DNA of 64,000 bases from Iocasia fonsfrigidae (lineage in GTDB: Bacteria > Bacillota > Halanaerobiia > Halanaerobiales > DTU029), in NCBI RefSeq assembly GCF_017751145.1, contig NZ_CP046640.1:2832137-2896136 (forward strand), in the 5' to 3' direction. Below the pieces are notes generated by a model that did no database searches, was not told where the DNA came from, and worked only from the letters and a program-made list of their open reading frames with translations. Shown piece after piece: positions 35,273-43,558 of this stretch. The translations under genes and the position numbers were made by a program. The first letter of the stretch is position 1. Each line of letters opens with the position of its first letter.

Positions 35273-36004
35273 CTAATATATCAATTTCAAATATAAATCT
35301 AAACTTCTATTTAATGCTTCAACTATTAATTTAATGAACCCACTATAATCTCCTGTAGTATGAGCTTTATCTAAAGTCTCATAATATTTTACCCTGTCTT
35401 CATTTCTAACAATTATTATTGGATATCCGTTTCTCATCAATTCAAAGTTCAATAAAACTCTTGCTGTTCTTCCATTACCATCAATAAATGGATGTATTTT
35501 TACAAAATCTGTATGTAATACTGCGGCTCTCTCAACTGGATGTAATTCTTTGCCCTTTCCGTAATACCACTCAATTAATTTTTCCATTTGTTCTTGAACT
35601 CTAATAGGGTCTGGTGGTATATGTTCAGCCCCACTAATAACAACTTTTTCTTTTCTATACCTTCCAGCGTTATCATCATCTATTCCTTTCAAAATTAAAT
35701 TATGTATATTTTTTATTTGCCTTTCTGATAATTTTTCATTATTATTAATTATGTCTTCCATATACAAAATTGCTTCTTTATGATTTATAACTTCTAGATG
35801 TTCTTTTAATGTTTTCCCACCAACAGTAATACCATCTTCTAATACAACCTTCGTTTCTGATAAGGTTAATGTATTGCCTTCAATCGCATTTGAATTATAT
35901 GTCCATTCTAAAAATAATTTCTCTCTTAAGCTTTTCAGTGTATTTTTCGGTAGTGGTCTTTTCTTTTCAATTTTATTTTTCTTTTTATCAATCACTTCGA
36001 ACAT
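35273..36004 (-). CDS. Fic family protein (AMPylase-type), class II
   Basis: The catalytic motif HPFIDGNGRTAR is intact. An N-terminal SNAIEGN element matches the (S/T)xxxE(G/N) inhibitory helix of class II Fic proteins. Fic enzymes usually transfer AMP to a protein target, and this inhibitory helix keeps them off until relieved. The length, 243 residues, is typical. The ATG follows GGGGG. It is the island gene closest to the tRNA-Thr gene, with no antitoxin gene beside it, which fits the class II arrangement. Confidence 0.9.
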   Translation of the reverse strand: MFEVIDKKKNKIEKKRPLPKNTLKSLREKLFLEWTYNSNAIEGNTLTLSETKVVLEDGITVGGKTLKEHLEVINHKEAILYMEDIINNNEKLSERQIKNIHNLILKGIDDDNAGRYRKEKVVISGAEHIPPDPIRVQEQMEKLIEWYYGKGKELHPVERAAVLHTDFVKIHPFIDGNGRTARVLLNFELMRNGYPIIIVRNEDRVKYYETLDKAHTTGDYSGFIKLIVEALNRSLDLYLKLIY

Positions 36005-36274
36005 AATCTTAGCCCCCTATACCTATGTAGTTTTACCATATAAGAAAAACTAATTACTAATAATCACCTTATAACATAAGTATACTATCATTACATAGAA
36101 AATCCAACTTTATTAGACTAATTATTTTTTCTTTTATCACTCAATTCTGATTTCAGATAACTATAATATTTACTACATAAATATTTAATTCTTTTATTCT
36201 AATTTTATGTAATGTTTTATTTCTATAATTAACCAAAAAGCAATAGACTCCTTTATGAAAATCCATATATCTTA
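36005..36274. other. Intergenic region upstream of the Fic gene
   Basis: AT-rich, no coding frame. No clear promoter can be picked out with confidence. Confidence 0.35.
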
Positions 36275-36294
36275 AAAAACTCCCTCCCGGGAGC
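36275..36294 (-). terminator. Terminator beyond att-like repeat C
   Basis: CTCCCGGGAGGGAG followed by TTTTTT on the minus strand, a short GC-rich hairpin. Confidence 0.6.
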
Positions 36295-36316
36295 TTCCAA
36301 TTTAGTCGAATCTATA

Positions 36317-36339
36317 TTGTTGTCAAATTGTTGTCAAAA
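36317..36339. repeat. att-like direct repeat C
   Basis: Two tandem TTGTTGTCAAA units, 45 nt past the tRNA-Thr 3' end. See copies at 27615 and 34342. Confidence 0.8.
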
Positions 36340-36340
36340 C

Positions 36341-36366
36341 AAAAAAGAGCCCTTTGCTAAGGCCCT
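36341..36366 (-). terminator. Terminator of tRNA-Thr
   Basis: AGGGCC / GGCTCT stem (one G-T pair) followed by TTTTTT on the minus strand, starting 18 nt past the tRNA. Confidence 0.75.
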
Positions 36367-36383
36367 AAGATCGTTGATATAAC

Positions 36384-36459
36384 TGGAGCCGGCAAGGGGA
36401 CTTGAACCCCTAGCCTGCTGATTACGATTCAGCTGCTCTACCAATTGAGCTACACCGGC
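36384..36459 (-). tRNA. tRNA-Thr (anticodon CGT)
   Basis: A complete 76-nt cloverleaf on the minus strand. The acceptor stem GCCGGTG pairs with TGCCGGC. The anticodon stem GCTGA/TCAGC carries loop ATCGTAA. The T arm is GGGGTTCAAGTCCCC and CCA is encoded. Its 3' end is the apparent integration target of the adjoining island. Confidence 0.95.
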
Positions 36460-36549
36460 CTGACTTATTATTAACAAGAATTAAATCAAGTTCAACTCCA
36501 CTCCTATTATATAAAATCACTTTCCTATATGTCAATCACTTTTTTCTTC

Positions 36550-36702
36550 TTATACCAGCTTTAGCCTCTCTTTTTTCACTCCTTTAACCTGACGCAGTAA
36601 TAATTCCTTTTTTCTGCATTCAGCACATAAATCCTCGTAATAATCTAGTTCTTGTTTAACCCTGATTGATCTGATTCTACTACATAATGAACATAATTTC
36701 AC
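36550..36702 (-). CDS. Small CxxC...CxxC protein, 50 residues
   Basis: It reads MKLCSLCSRI...EDLCAECRKKELL, with two CxxC pairs 22 residues apart, which could bind one zinc, and a basic C-terminus. AGGGGG lies 7 nt before GTG 36702; a GTG one codon earlier is also possible. No family is recognised. It may be a small DNA- or RNA-binding protein. It is too short for ordinary ORF cut-offs, but the ribosome site and Cys spacing support it. Confidence 0.55.
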   Translation of the reverse strand: MKLCSLCSRIRSIRVKQELDYYEDLCAECRKKELLLRQVKGVKKERLKLV

Positions 36703-36825
36703 CACAATTCCCCCTAATAATAGTTATGCTTACTATTATTATAACCAGCAAATAAACAGTTAAACATAAATTAGGCGAATAATAAGACACCTGTGTGGGA
36801 AAATAGCTATAGGAGGTGACTGCTT

Positions 36826-37020
36826 TTGCCTAGTATTAAATGTAATGTAGATAATTGTTCTTACTGGGATACAGGAGATATCTGTGGTGCTGATGCCATT
36901 GAAGTCCAGAAGAACTTCTTTGGTAACACTGACATGGAGGCAGGTGCTATGGGGGCCGACCCCTCGATGTCAAATCAGACAAAATGTGCTACCTTTAAGC
37001 CGGCAAAAGATAAGAAGTAA
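36826..37020 (+). CDS. DUF1540 protein (Cys-rich, spore-former associated)
   Basis: A 64-residue protein with the DUF1540 pattern: IKCNVDNCSYW near the start, CGADAIEV and a late CATF. TTG is the start, seven nt after GGAGGTG. It precedes the LigD ligase gene, from which a good terminator separates it. Another DUF1540-like gene is at 39774. Confidence 0.85.
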   Translation: MPSIKCNVDNCSYWDTGDICGADAIEVQKNFFGNTDMEAGAMGADPSMSNQTKCATFKPAKDKK

Positions 37021-37037
37021 GTACCCTCTTACAAACG

Positions 37038-37064
37038 GCGGGAATAACTTTTCCCGCTTTTTTT
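37038..37064 (+). terminator. Terminator after the DUF1540 gene
   Basis: GCGGGAA / TTCCCGC with a 6-nt loop and a T tract on the plus strand, 17 nt past the stop. Confidence 0.85.
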
Positions 37065-37080
37065 CTGTGAGGTTATCATT

Positions 37081-37956
37081 ATGTTAAAGCCACCACTTAA
37101 CCCTATGCTACTTTACACAAGAAAAAAACCCTTTAATTCCAGAGACTATATCTTTGAGTTAAAATGGGATGGTTACCGCTGTCTAGCCTATATTAAGCAA
37201 GGAAAAGTAACCCTGCAGAGTAGAAACAAAAAATACTTTACTGATAAATTCCCTGAATTAAAAGATATATCCGACCTGATAAAAAACAATAATGCTGTTC
37301 TAGATGGAGAAATATGCTGGCTTAATAAAGAAGGTAAACCAGATTTTAAAAAACTACAGGGTAGATTATCTACTATTAAACCAGATAAAAAAGAGTCTAT
37401 CTCTCTGATTGTCTGGGATCTGCTTGCTAATAATAATGAAGATGTCTATCACTTACCACTATTGGAAAGAAAAAAAAAGCTGGCTGAAATTATAAAAAAA
37501 GAAAGCAGATTATTAATTGTTACTCCATATATAGATACAGACGGCAAAAAGATGTTTAAATTTGCCCAGGATAATCAACTTGAAGGAATAGTTGCCAAAG
37601 AAAAAAACTCACCCTATGAATTTAAAAGAAGTAGATCCTGGTATAAGATAAAGATCTGGCAATACACCGATGTTCTAATTGTCGGTTATTCAAGGAATAA
37701 TACTGCCCTGCTTGTAGGTGAGTTAGACAAAGATAAGTTAAATATTTTAGGCAAAGTTAAACTAGCCCTTCAGGAGAACGAAAAAGAAGCCCTCTTTAGG
37801 TTTTTACCTTCACTTCATACAGAACAATTAGTAAGCAACAAAGATTTTCCTGATATAATATGGGTAAAACCGCATCTTAAGTGCCGGATTCGATATACTG
37901 AACTAACCCGGCATAATACCTTTCGCCACGGCTATGTTGTTCGAATTTTGTTTTAA
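37081..37956 (+). CDS. ligD: ATP-dependent DNA ligase, LigD ligase-domain type (NHEJ)
   Basis: The adenylation Lys is in FELKWDGYR (K28). LDGEICWL, EGIVAKE (motif IV) and WYKIKIW (motif V) follow, then an OB-fold region ending in GYVVRILF. 291 residues make up the ligase module alone; in many bacteria it is fused with a polymerase and a nuclease domain. The next gene encodes the polymerase module, and Ku is convergent. It repairs double-strand breaks by end joining, probably in spores or dormant cells (inference). The ATG follows GAGGTT. Confidence 0.92.
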   Translation: MLKPPLNPMLLYTRKKPFNSRDYIFELKWDGYRCLAYIKQGKVTLQSRNKKYFTDKFPELKDISDLIKNNNAVLDGEICWLNKEGKPDFKKLQGRLSTIKPDKKESISLIVWDLLANNNEDVYHLPLLERKKKLAEIIKKESRLLIVTPYIDTDGKKMFKFAQDNQLEGIVAKEKNSPYEFKRSRSWYKIKIWQYTDVLIVGYSRNNTALLVGELDKDKLNILGKVKLALQENEKEALFRFLPSLHTEQLVSNKDFPDIIWVKPHLKCRIRYTELTRHNTFRHGYVVRILF

Positions 37957-37976
37957 TCTGTAAAAAAGGAGCTATT

Positions 37977-38867
37977 ATGAGTACAATACGCATTAACAAC
38001 TTTAAGGTTGAACTCAGCAATTTAGATAAAGTTCTCTGGCCTAAACAGGGTTATACTAAGGGAGACCTTATTAATTACTATATAGATATATATCCCCTTA
38101 TTCAAGACTTCCTGGCTCAACGCCCCTTGTCACTTAAATCCTATCCTGATGGAATTAACGGAAAATCATTCTTTCAAAAAAATGCACCTGACTATGCTCC
38201 ACACTGGTTGAGTACCTATGGTATTTACTCTAGACATAGAAAAGAGGCCATCAACTGGATAACTGTTAATAAACTGGCTGATTTAGTCTGGGTAGCTAAT
38301 CGCGCCTCAATTGAATTACACAGCTGGTTCTCCACTATTAATAAACCTGATGAACCAAGCTTTGCTGTTTTTGACTTAGACCCGGGGGATAGATCAAGGT
38401 TTAAAGATGTAATCGATATTGCCTTAGTTATTAAAAAAATAATAGATGAAATGAAACTCATTGCTTTTCTTAAAACATCCGGTAAATCTGGACTTCATAT
38501 CTATATTCCAATCAAAACCGGCTATAAGTTTACTGCTAGCAAAATTTTTCTGAAATCTATCGCAGAGATGGTTATAAGAGTAAAACCCGGTTTAGCTACC
38601 ATTGAATGGCGTAAAAAGAAACGGGATGGAAAGGTATATATAGATTATAGGCAAAACGGTAGAGGTAAAACACTCCCTGTACCCTACTCTATCCGTCCCA
38701 CAGCAAATGCTACTATCTCTACACCACTTAACTGGGATGAACTAAACCCTAAGCTCAGCCCAGAAAAATTTACACTGGCCAATATTGCTAATAGATTGAA
38801 AAAAAAAGGGGACCTCTGGTCAGATATTCTGCAAATCAAACAAAGTCTACCCAGTTATTTGCTTTGA
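37977..38867 (+). CDS. LigD-type primase-polymerase domain protein (NHEJ)
   Basis: A 296-residue archaeo-eukaryotic-primase-type polymerase. The N-terminal part is VELSNLDKVLWPKQGYTKGDL. The metal site is VFDLDPGD (about residue 130), and KTSGKSGLHIYIPI and RGKTLPVPYSIRP are typical of LigD polymerase domains, which fill gaps with ribonucleotides at broken ends. It begins 20 nt after the ligase stop, with GGAG in between. Its 3' end overlaps the ku gene tail-to-tail by 21 bp. Confidence 0.92.
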   Translation: MSTIRINNFKVELSNLDKVLWPKQGYTKGDLINYYIDIYPLIQDFLAQRPLSLKSYPDGINGKSFFQKNAPDYAPHWLSTYGIYSRHRKEAINWITVNKLADLVWVANRASIELHSWFSTINKPDEPSFAVFDLDPGDRSRFKDVIDIALVIKKIIDEMKLIAFLKTSGKSGLHIYIPIKTGYKFTASKIFLKSIAEMVIRVKPGLATIEWRKKKRDGKVYIDYRQNGRGKTLPVPYSIRPTANATISTPLNWDELNPKLSPEKFTLANIANRLKKKGDLWSDILQIKQSLPSYLL

Positions 38868-39665
38868 CTCTTTTTTCTCTTTTTCTTTCTTTTCACTTGC
38901 CTCAACACTGGCTTTTAATTTATCCATTAGATCAAGCACTTTACTTTCCACAGGGGCAGTCTCATGAATCTCTACCTCTTTACCTTCTATTTTTGTCCTT
39001 ATAATATCAAGTAACTCTTGTCTATATTCATCATCGTATTTTTCTGGTTCGAATTCTGCAGTAAGATTATCTACAATTTCTACCGCCAGTTCCTCCTCTT
39101 TATCACTTATCTTAATCTTATCTTCCATTGTTTTTATAGTCAGGTCATCAACTGTTTTAACCTCATCTGCAAAATACATCGTTTCCATCACAAGCAAATC
39201 ATCCATAACCCTAATTACAGCCAAACTTTCTTTATTTCTGATAGTTATTTTACTGATAGCTACTTTCCGGGTGTTTGCCATAGCCTTTTTCAAGAGCAGA
39301 TAAGGCTTTTCACCACCCTCTGCAGGGGCTAAATAATATGTCTTAATATAATATATCGGATCTATTTCTTCTAATTTAACAAAATCTATAATATCTATTG
39401 TCTTAGTCGATTTAACAGGAATATTATCAAAGTCTTCATCCCTGAGTACAACAAACTTATTATCTTCATATTCATAACCCTTGACCAGGTCCTGGTAGGG
39501 TACTTCTTCATCACATTTTGTACAATACCGCACTGTATTAACCGGGGTTTTACATTTATTATGAAGGAGTCTAAATCTTATATTATTTTTATTTGTGGCT
39601 GTCGATAAACGTATTGGAACATTAACCAAACCAAAACTAATCGCACCCTTCCAGATTGTCCTCAT
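38847..39665 (-). CDS. ku: Ku DNA end-binding protein
   Basis: Begins RTIWKGAISFGLVNVPIRL, the typical Ku start, and continues through TKCDEEVPYQDLVKGYEYE and a Ku core of about 250 residues. The C-terminus is Lys-rich, helping end binding. It recruits LigD to double-strand breaks. Convergent with the LigD polymerase gene. The ATG follows GGGATGGT, a modest ribosome site. Confidence 0.95.
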   Translation of the reverse strand: MRTIWKGAISFGLVNVPIRLSTATNKNNIRFRLLHNKCKTPVNTVRYCTKCDEEVPYQDLVKGYEYEDNKFVVLRDEDFDNIPVKSTKTIDIIDFVKLEEIDPIYYIKTYYLAPAEGGEKPYLLLKKAMANTRKVAISKITIRNKESLAVIRVMDDLLVMETMYFADEVKTVDDLTIKTMEDKIKISDKEEELAVEIVDNLTAEFEPEKYDDEYRQELLDIIRTKIEGKEVEIHETAPVESKVLDLMDKLKASVEASEKKEKEKKESKQITG

Positions 39666-39735
39666 TTTACCATCCCTTTTGTGTATTATATTCCAATTAA
39701 GATAAAACTAATCTAAAACAAAGTATTCATACTAG

Positions 39736-39769
39736 TTATGCCGCAGCTATAATTATAACTGCGGCATAA
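39736..39769. terminator. Terminator between ku and the DUF1540-like gene
   Basis: Perfect 11-bp stem TTATGCCGCAG / CTGCGGCATAA, 12-nt loop. It lies just past the stop of the minus-strand DUF1540-like gene. Confidence 0.75.
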
Positions 39770-39773
39770 GCTA

Positions 39774-40028
39774 TTAAAATCCTCCTTCTCCTCTCTGATA
39801 TTTATCACGGGGAACAAACGTTTTGCAACAACACTCATAACACTCATTTATTGATGTAAGACCTCTTTGGCTTACTATTTGATTAGTCTGCTCTACATCC
39901 ATTTCACTGGATAAATTCTGGGCATCTTCATCACTGACAATTAGTATCTTATCAGCAATACAAAGATTGGGTTCTGACCACCACTGGCAATTATTAATCG
40001 TACAGTGAACATGTAATTTTTGCTGCAT
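39774..40028 (-). CDS. DUF1540-like Cys-rich protein
   Basis: An 84-residue protein with HCTINNCQWWSEPNLCIADKI at the start and NECYECCCKTFVP late, the two Cys clusters of DUF1540. It lies 13 nt after the preceding small gene, probably in one transcript ending at the adjacent terminator. Function unknown; the family is common in spore formers. Confidence 0.75.
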   Translation of the reverse strand: MQQKLHVHCTINNCQWWSEPNLCIADKILIVSDEDAQNLSSEMDVEQTNQIVSQRGLTSINECYECCCKTFVPRDKYQRGEGGF

Positions 40029-40041
40029 TTTTTTCCTCTTT

Positions 40042-40260
40042 CTAATTATTAAATTCCATATTATATAATTCTACCCGGTAACCCTCCTGATCTACTACTT
40101 CAACAGTAGCTTCCCTCGGTTCATTATTTTCACGTCGTTTCCCGGCTTCAAATAAAACCCGATGACCCCTGTAAGGTATTTCACCATACTCAGCATCTTT
40201 TAATTTACTAAATATTTCACTGGCAAGTGCATGGGTAATAGCCTCTTCTGTCATATCCAT
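40042..40260 (-). CDS. Small hypothetical protein
   Basis: 72 residues with an acidic and basic mix (FSKLKDAEYGEIPYRGHRVLF, REATVEVVDQEGYRVELYN). The C-terminal part looks like beta strands. No signal peptide, no family recognised. The ATG is preceded by GGGGTG. It is first in a two-gene unit with the DUF1540-like gene. Confidence 0.65.
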   Translation of the reverse strand: MDMTEEAITHALASEIFSKLKDAEYGEIPYRGHRVLFEAGKRRENNEPREATVEVVDQEGYRVELYNMEFNN

Positions 40261-40428
40261 TATTTATCACCCCTATAAGTTTTATTAGTTCATTAATTAC
40301 TATTACCATCTTAGCACACATAATACAATTATATTTTGTTTTTATCGTGGTAATTAATAACACAAACTTTAACAATTAGTTAACAATATCTTAATATTCC
40401 TGTAAAGCAACACTGTTATAATATTTAT

Positions 40429-40491
40429 TAGGTAAGATATAGATAAATCCTGTTTTGCCCTATTAATAGTCCATTAATGGGGCTCTTTTTT
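40429..40491 (+). ncRNA. Putative small RNA with own promoter and terminator
   Basis: An extended -10 (TGTTATAAT, 40414-40422) predicts a start near 40429. About 60 nt later a hairpin (GCCC.ATTAAT / ATTAAT.GGGC) ends in TTTTTT at 40491. No ORF lies between. The -35 is weak. No known family is recognised. Confidence 0.35.
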
Positions 40492-40608
40492 ACCAATATA
40501 ATTTTTAATGTAATTCTAATCTTATTCCAATAGAATTTTAATCTTAATATGTTATTATTATTTCAGAAAAGAGAAATACCCCTTTGTATTATTGTTTTCC
40601 CTCTTAAT

Positions 40609-40625
40609 GCCGCCTAGTAGGCGGC
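40609..40625 (+). terminator. GC-rich hairpin with T tail
   Basis: GCCGCC / GGCGGC with loop TAGTA, followed by TTTATATATTTTT on the plus strand. No plus-strand gene ends here, so it may belong to an unannotated transcript between 40492 and 40608. Confidence 0.6.
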
Positions 40626-40647
40626 TTTATATATTTTTAACTTAACA

Positions 40648-41166
40648 TCAGTTATTACTCTTCTCAGGTTTAGGAGGCATATTCAACCATCCTTTCAATT
40701 TGCCATATTTCATTAAATCATCATATAAATCCACTTCTTTTTTTAGAAACCTGACAATTACTGGTCTTAACTCATCATTCCATAAAAATTTAAATGTCCT
40801 AACATGGGTATCCAGAAATTGGCTCATTCCATTTAATATTTCCCTGTAAATCATCTGGTCTGACCATAAAGGATTACTGGAGGACGAAGATGTTACATCA
40901 GCTGGAGGCCTATCTGGTAGGGGAATTGAATATTCTTTAAATATATCCTCTAATTCATCAATTTGAGACTCTAAAATATCTAACCCTTCGCTTATTATCA
41001 TTTTAAAGTCAGGATCATGGGCATAGCTAAACAATATTTGAGTCTTTTTCAATACATCATACCTGCTAACAAGATGAGCCCAGAGCTCAAATATTTCTCC
41101 GTGATGAAGTGCTTTATTTTTATTATTATTTTGTTTATTTTTTAGTATTTTATCTATAAAAGACAT
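40648..41166 (-). CDS. DUF3231 family protein
   Basis: A 172-residue helical protein: LHHGEIFELWAHLVSRYDVL, EDIFKEYSIPLPDRPP and DVTSSSSSNPLWSDQMIYRE are the DUF3231 hallmarks. Many family members carry two such repeats (about 330 residues); this one has a single copy. The C-terminus is a Pro-rich tail. The family is found in spore formers; its function is unknown. Confidence 0.75.
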   Translation of the reverse strand: MSFIDKILKNKQNNNKNKALHHGEIFELWAHLVSRYDVLKKTQILFSYAHDPDFKMIISEGLDILESQIDELEDIFKEYSIPLPDRPPADVTSSSSSNPLWSDQMIYREILNGMSQFLDTHVRTFKFLWNDELRPVIVRFLKKEVDLYDDLMKYGKLKGWLNMPPKPEKSNN

Positions 41167-41537
41167 ATTTGTAATACCTCCTGTTGCTTATTTTATTATA
41201 ATTTACTTGATAGCTAATTCTATGCATTAATTATAAACTATTTAAGTTACCATAAAACATTTGTTCGACTATAAAATCAAAAAAAAGAGTCTATCATATA
41301 TATGTTATTAAATAGGGTAATAAATTGGATTAACACTCTTTTTAGGACAATTTTTTCTCGGACATTAAGATCCTGGGGTAAAATAATTCAATGACCCATG
41401 TATTCTATGCCCTATAAGTAGTTAAACAATATATTGTTTTTATATAAATATTCTTTCTTTTATTTGAAAATTTATTACTTCCCTTTGGCCTTGTATATAG
41501 TATAATTTAGCTGGCCTCTATATTTATCAAGGTTTAA
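41167..41537. other. Intergenic region between the DUF3231 and opp genes
   Basis: AT-rich with no coding frame. AAAAAGAGT (about 41284) and ACTCTTTTT (about 41335) form a distant inverted repeat that might end the opp transcript. Nothing else is clear. Confidence 0.35.
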
Positions 41538-42491
41538 TTATTTCTCAAGTTCTTTTTTATAATTCTCTATTTCTGATTTAGAAGCAGACACAAAATGACC
41601 TGGTTTTATCTCTATTAATTCATGCTTTTCAACACTATAATCATGAATATTCAGATCATAATAAATTCGTTTTCTATTTCTTTCAAACCTGGGGTCAGGC
41701 AATGGAATTGCAGAAAGTAATGATCTAGTATATGGATGCAGAGGATTTTTGTACAAATCATCAGCAGCTGCTAATTCGACTATCTTTCCATAGTACATAA
41801 CTCCAATTTTATCTGAAAGATATTTTACCACAGATAGATCATGAGCAATAAATAAAATTGTTAAACCCAATCTTTTCTTTAATCTATTTAATAAATTTAA
41901 AACCTGAGCCTGAATTGATACATCTAAGGCAGAAATGGGCTCATCTGCAATAACCAGCTCTGGTTTTGCAATTAAAGCCCTGGCAATTCCAATCCGCTGC
42001 CTCTGTCCTCCTGAAAATTCATGAGGATATCTTGTAGCATGATCCCTTGTTAAGCCTACCATTTCAAGCATTTCATAGATCATTTCCATCATTTCTTCTT
42101 CATTACTAGATAGTTTATTAATCTTAATACCTTCCCCAATAATCTCCTTGACAGTCATTCTGGGATTTAATGAAGAAATGGGGTCCTGGAAAATCATTTG
42201 AATACCTCTTGTTACCTCTTTGCGCTCTGTTTTACTTAATTTTTTGGAAATTAACTTACCCTTAAAATAAATCTCTCCACCTGTAGGCTCATATAATTTA
42301 ATGATGGAACGCCCTGTTGTAGTTTTTCCACAACCAGATTCTCCCACTAAGCCAAAGGTTTCACCCTTATTAATAGCAAAACTGATATTATCCACTGCTT
42401 TTATTTTTATTTTATTTTTTCCATATCCGCTAATAAAATACTTTTTTAAGTTCTTGACCTCAAGCAATGGTGATTCATTAGATTGTACCAT
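41538..42491 (-). CDS. oppF: Oligopeptide ABC transporter ATP-binding protein OppF
   Basis: Walker A (GESGCGKTT), signature (FSGGQRQR) and Walker B ([12 protein letters not shown]) are clear, followed by the C-terminal [17 protein letters not shown] typical of OppF/DppF. Last gene of the operon, starting 3 nt after oppD. The length, 317 residues, fits. Confidence 0.92.
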   Translation of the reverse strand: MVQSNESPLLEVKNLKKYFISGYGKNKIKIKAVDNISFAINKGETFGLVGESGCGKTTTGRSIIKLYEPTGGEIYFKGKLISKKLSKTERKEVTRGIQMIFQDPISSLNPRMTVKEIIGEGIKINKLSSNEEEMMEMIYEMLEMVGLTRDHATRYPHEFSGGQRQRIGIARALIAKPELVIADEPISALDVSIQAQVLNLLNRLKKRLGLTILFIAHDLSVVKYLSDKIGVMYYGKIVELAAADDLYKNPLHPYTRSLLSAIPLPDPRFERNRKRIYYDLNIHDYSVEKHELIEIKPGHFVSASKSEIENYKKELEK

Positions 42492-42494
42492 GAT

Positions 42495-43541
42495 TTACCA
42501 CCACCCTTCCGATTGCTTTTTAATACGTTTTTTCAAGATACCAGGCATTTCTATTTCAGGCGCAGCAGGGTGCTGTAACCAGGTAGCAGCATAGTGTGTG
42601 TCACTAATTTTAAACATTGGTGGTTCCTCTTCAAAGTCTATTTTCATTGCATACCTATTCCTGGCTGCAAAAGCATCTCCTTGGGGAGGATAAAGCATAT
42701 TTGGTGGAGTTCCCGGTATGATTAGCAGCTCATCAGAATTATCTGTATCTAAATCTGGCATTGAGGCCAGCAAACCCCAGGTATATGGATGTTTAGAATT
42801 ATAAAAAATTTCATTTACAGTTCCATATTCAACAATTTTACCTGCATACATAACAGCAACACGGTCTGCCACACTGGCAACTACACCTAAATCATGTGTA
42901 ATAAATATTACTGACAGTTCACGTTCCTCCTGAATTTTTTTAATTAAATCTAAAATCTGGGCCTGTATTGTGACATCCAGCGCAGTCGTCGGTTCATCAC
43001 ATATTAATAGCTTAGGATTACATATCAAAGCAATTGCAATAACAATCCTTTGTCTCATCCCACCTGAAAACTGAAACGGATATTGATTATATCTTTTTTC
43101 CGGCTCTGGAATACCCACTGCAGCCATCATTTCGATAGCTTTTGTTTTGGCCTCAGCCCTTTTTACTTTATGCTTTACCAGCAGTGCTTCTGTAATTTGT
43201 TTGCCTATCTTCATTACAGGGTCTAATGAAGACATAGGGTCCTGAAAGATCATAGAAATTTCCTGCCCCCTAATATCAGAATATTCGGCATCAGAAAATT
43301 TAAATAACTCCCGTTTGTCATAAATTATTTTTCCACCCTCTAGATTAGCATTTTGAGGCAATATTCCCATTATCGCTTTATTGGTTACTGATTTCCCTGA
43401 ACCAGATTCACCCACAATAGCCAGAGTCTCACCCTTATATAGATCAAAACTAACCCCTCTAACAGCATGCACTTTCCCTGCATAGGTATTGAAGGTAATA
43501 TATAGATCCTTAACTTCCAAGACTTTTGCATTATTTATCAT
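42495..43541 (-). CDS. oppD: Oligopeptide ABC transporter ATP-binding protein OppD
   Basis: Walker A (GESGSGKS), signature (FSGGMRQR), Walker B ([12 protein letters not shown]), and the C-terminal [15 protein letters not shown] plus [20 protein letters not shown], a zone that in OppD proteins often holds an iron-sulfur cluster; here the usual Cys residues are mostly replaced. ATG 43541 follows GGAGGG by 7 nt. Confidence 0.92.
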   Translation of the reverse strand: MINNAKVLEVKDLYITFNTYAGKVHAVRGVSFDLYKGETLAIVGESGSGKSVTNKAIMGILPQNANLEGGKIIYDKRELFKFSDAEYSDIRGQEISMIFQDPMSSLDPVMKIGKQITEALLVKHKVKRAEAKTKAIEMMAAVGIPEPEKRYNQYPFQFSGGMRQRIVIAIALICNPKLLICDEPTTALDVTIQAQILDLIKKIQEERELSVIFITHDLGVVASVADRVAVMYAGKIVEYGTVNEIFYNSKHPYTWGLLASMPDLDTDNSDELLIIPGTPPNMLYPPQGDAFAARNRYAMKIDFEEEPPMFKISDTHYAATWLQHPAAPEIEMPGILKKRIKKQSEGWW

Positions 43542-43558
43542 ATCATTACCCTCCACTT

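Noticed and set aside
24470-36383. Integrase gene in the island
   Set aside because: No tyrosine or serine recombinase motifs were found in any frame; the island appears to have lost it.
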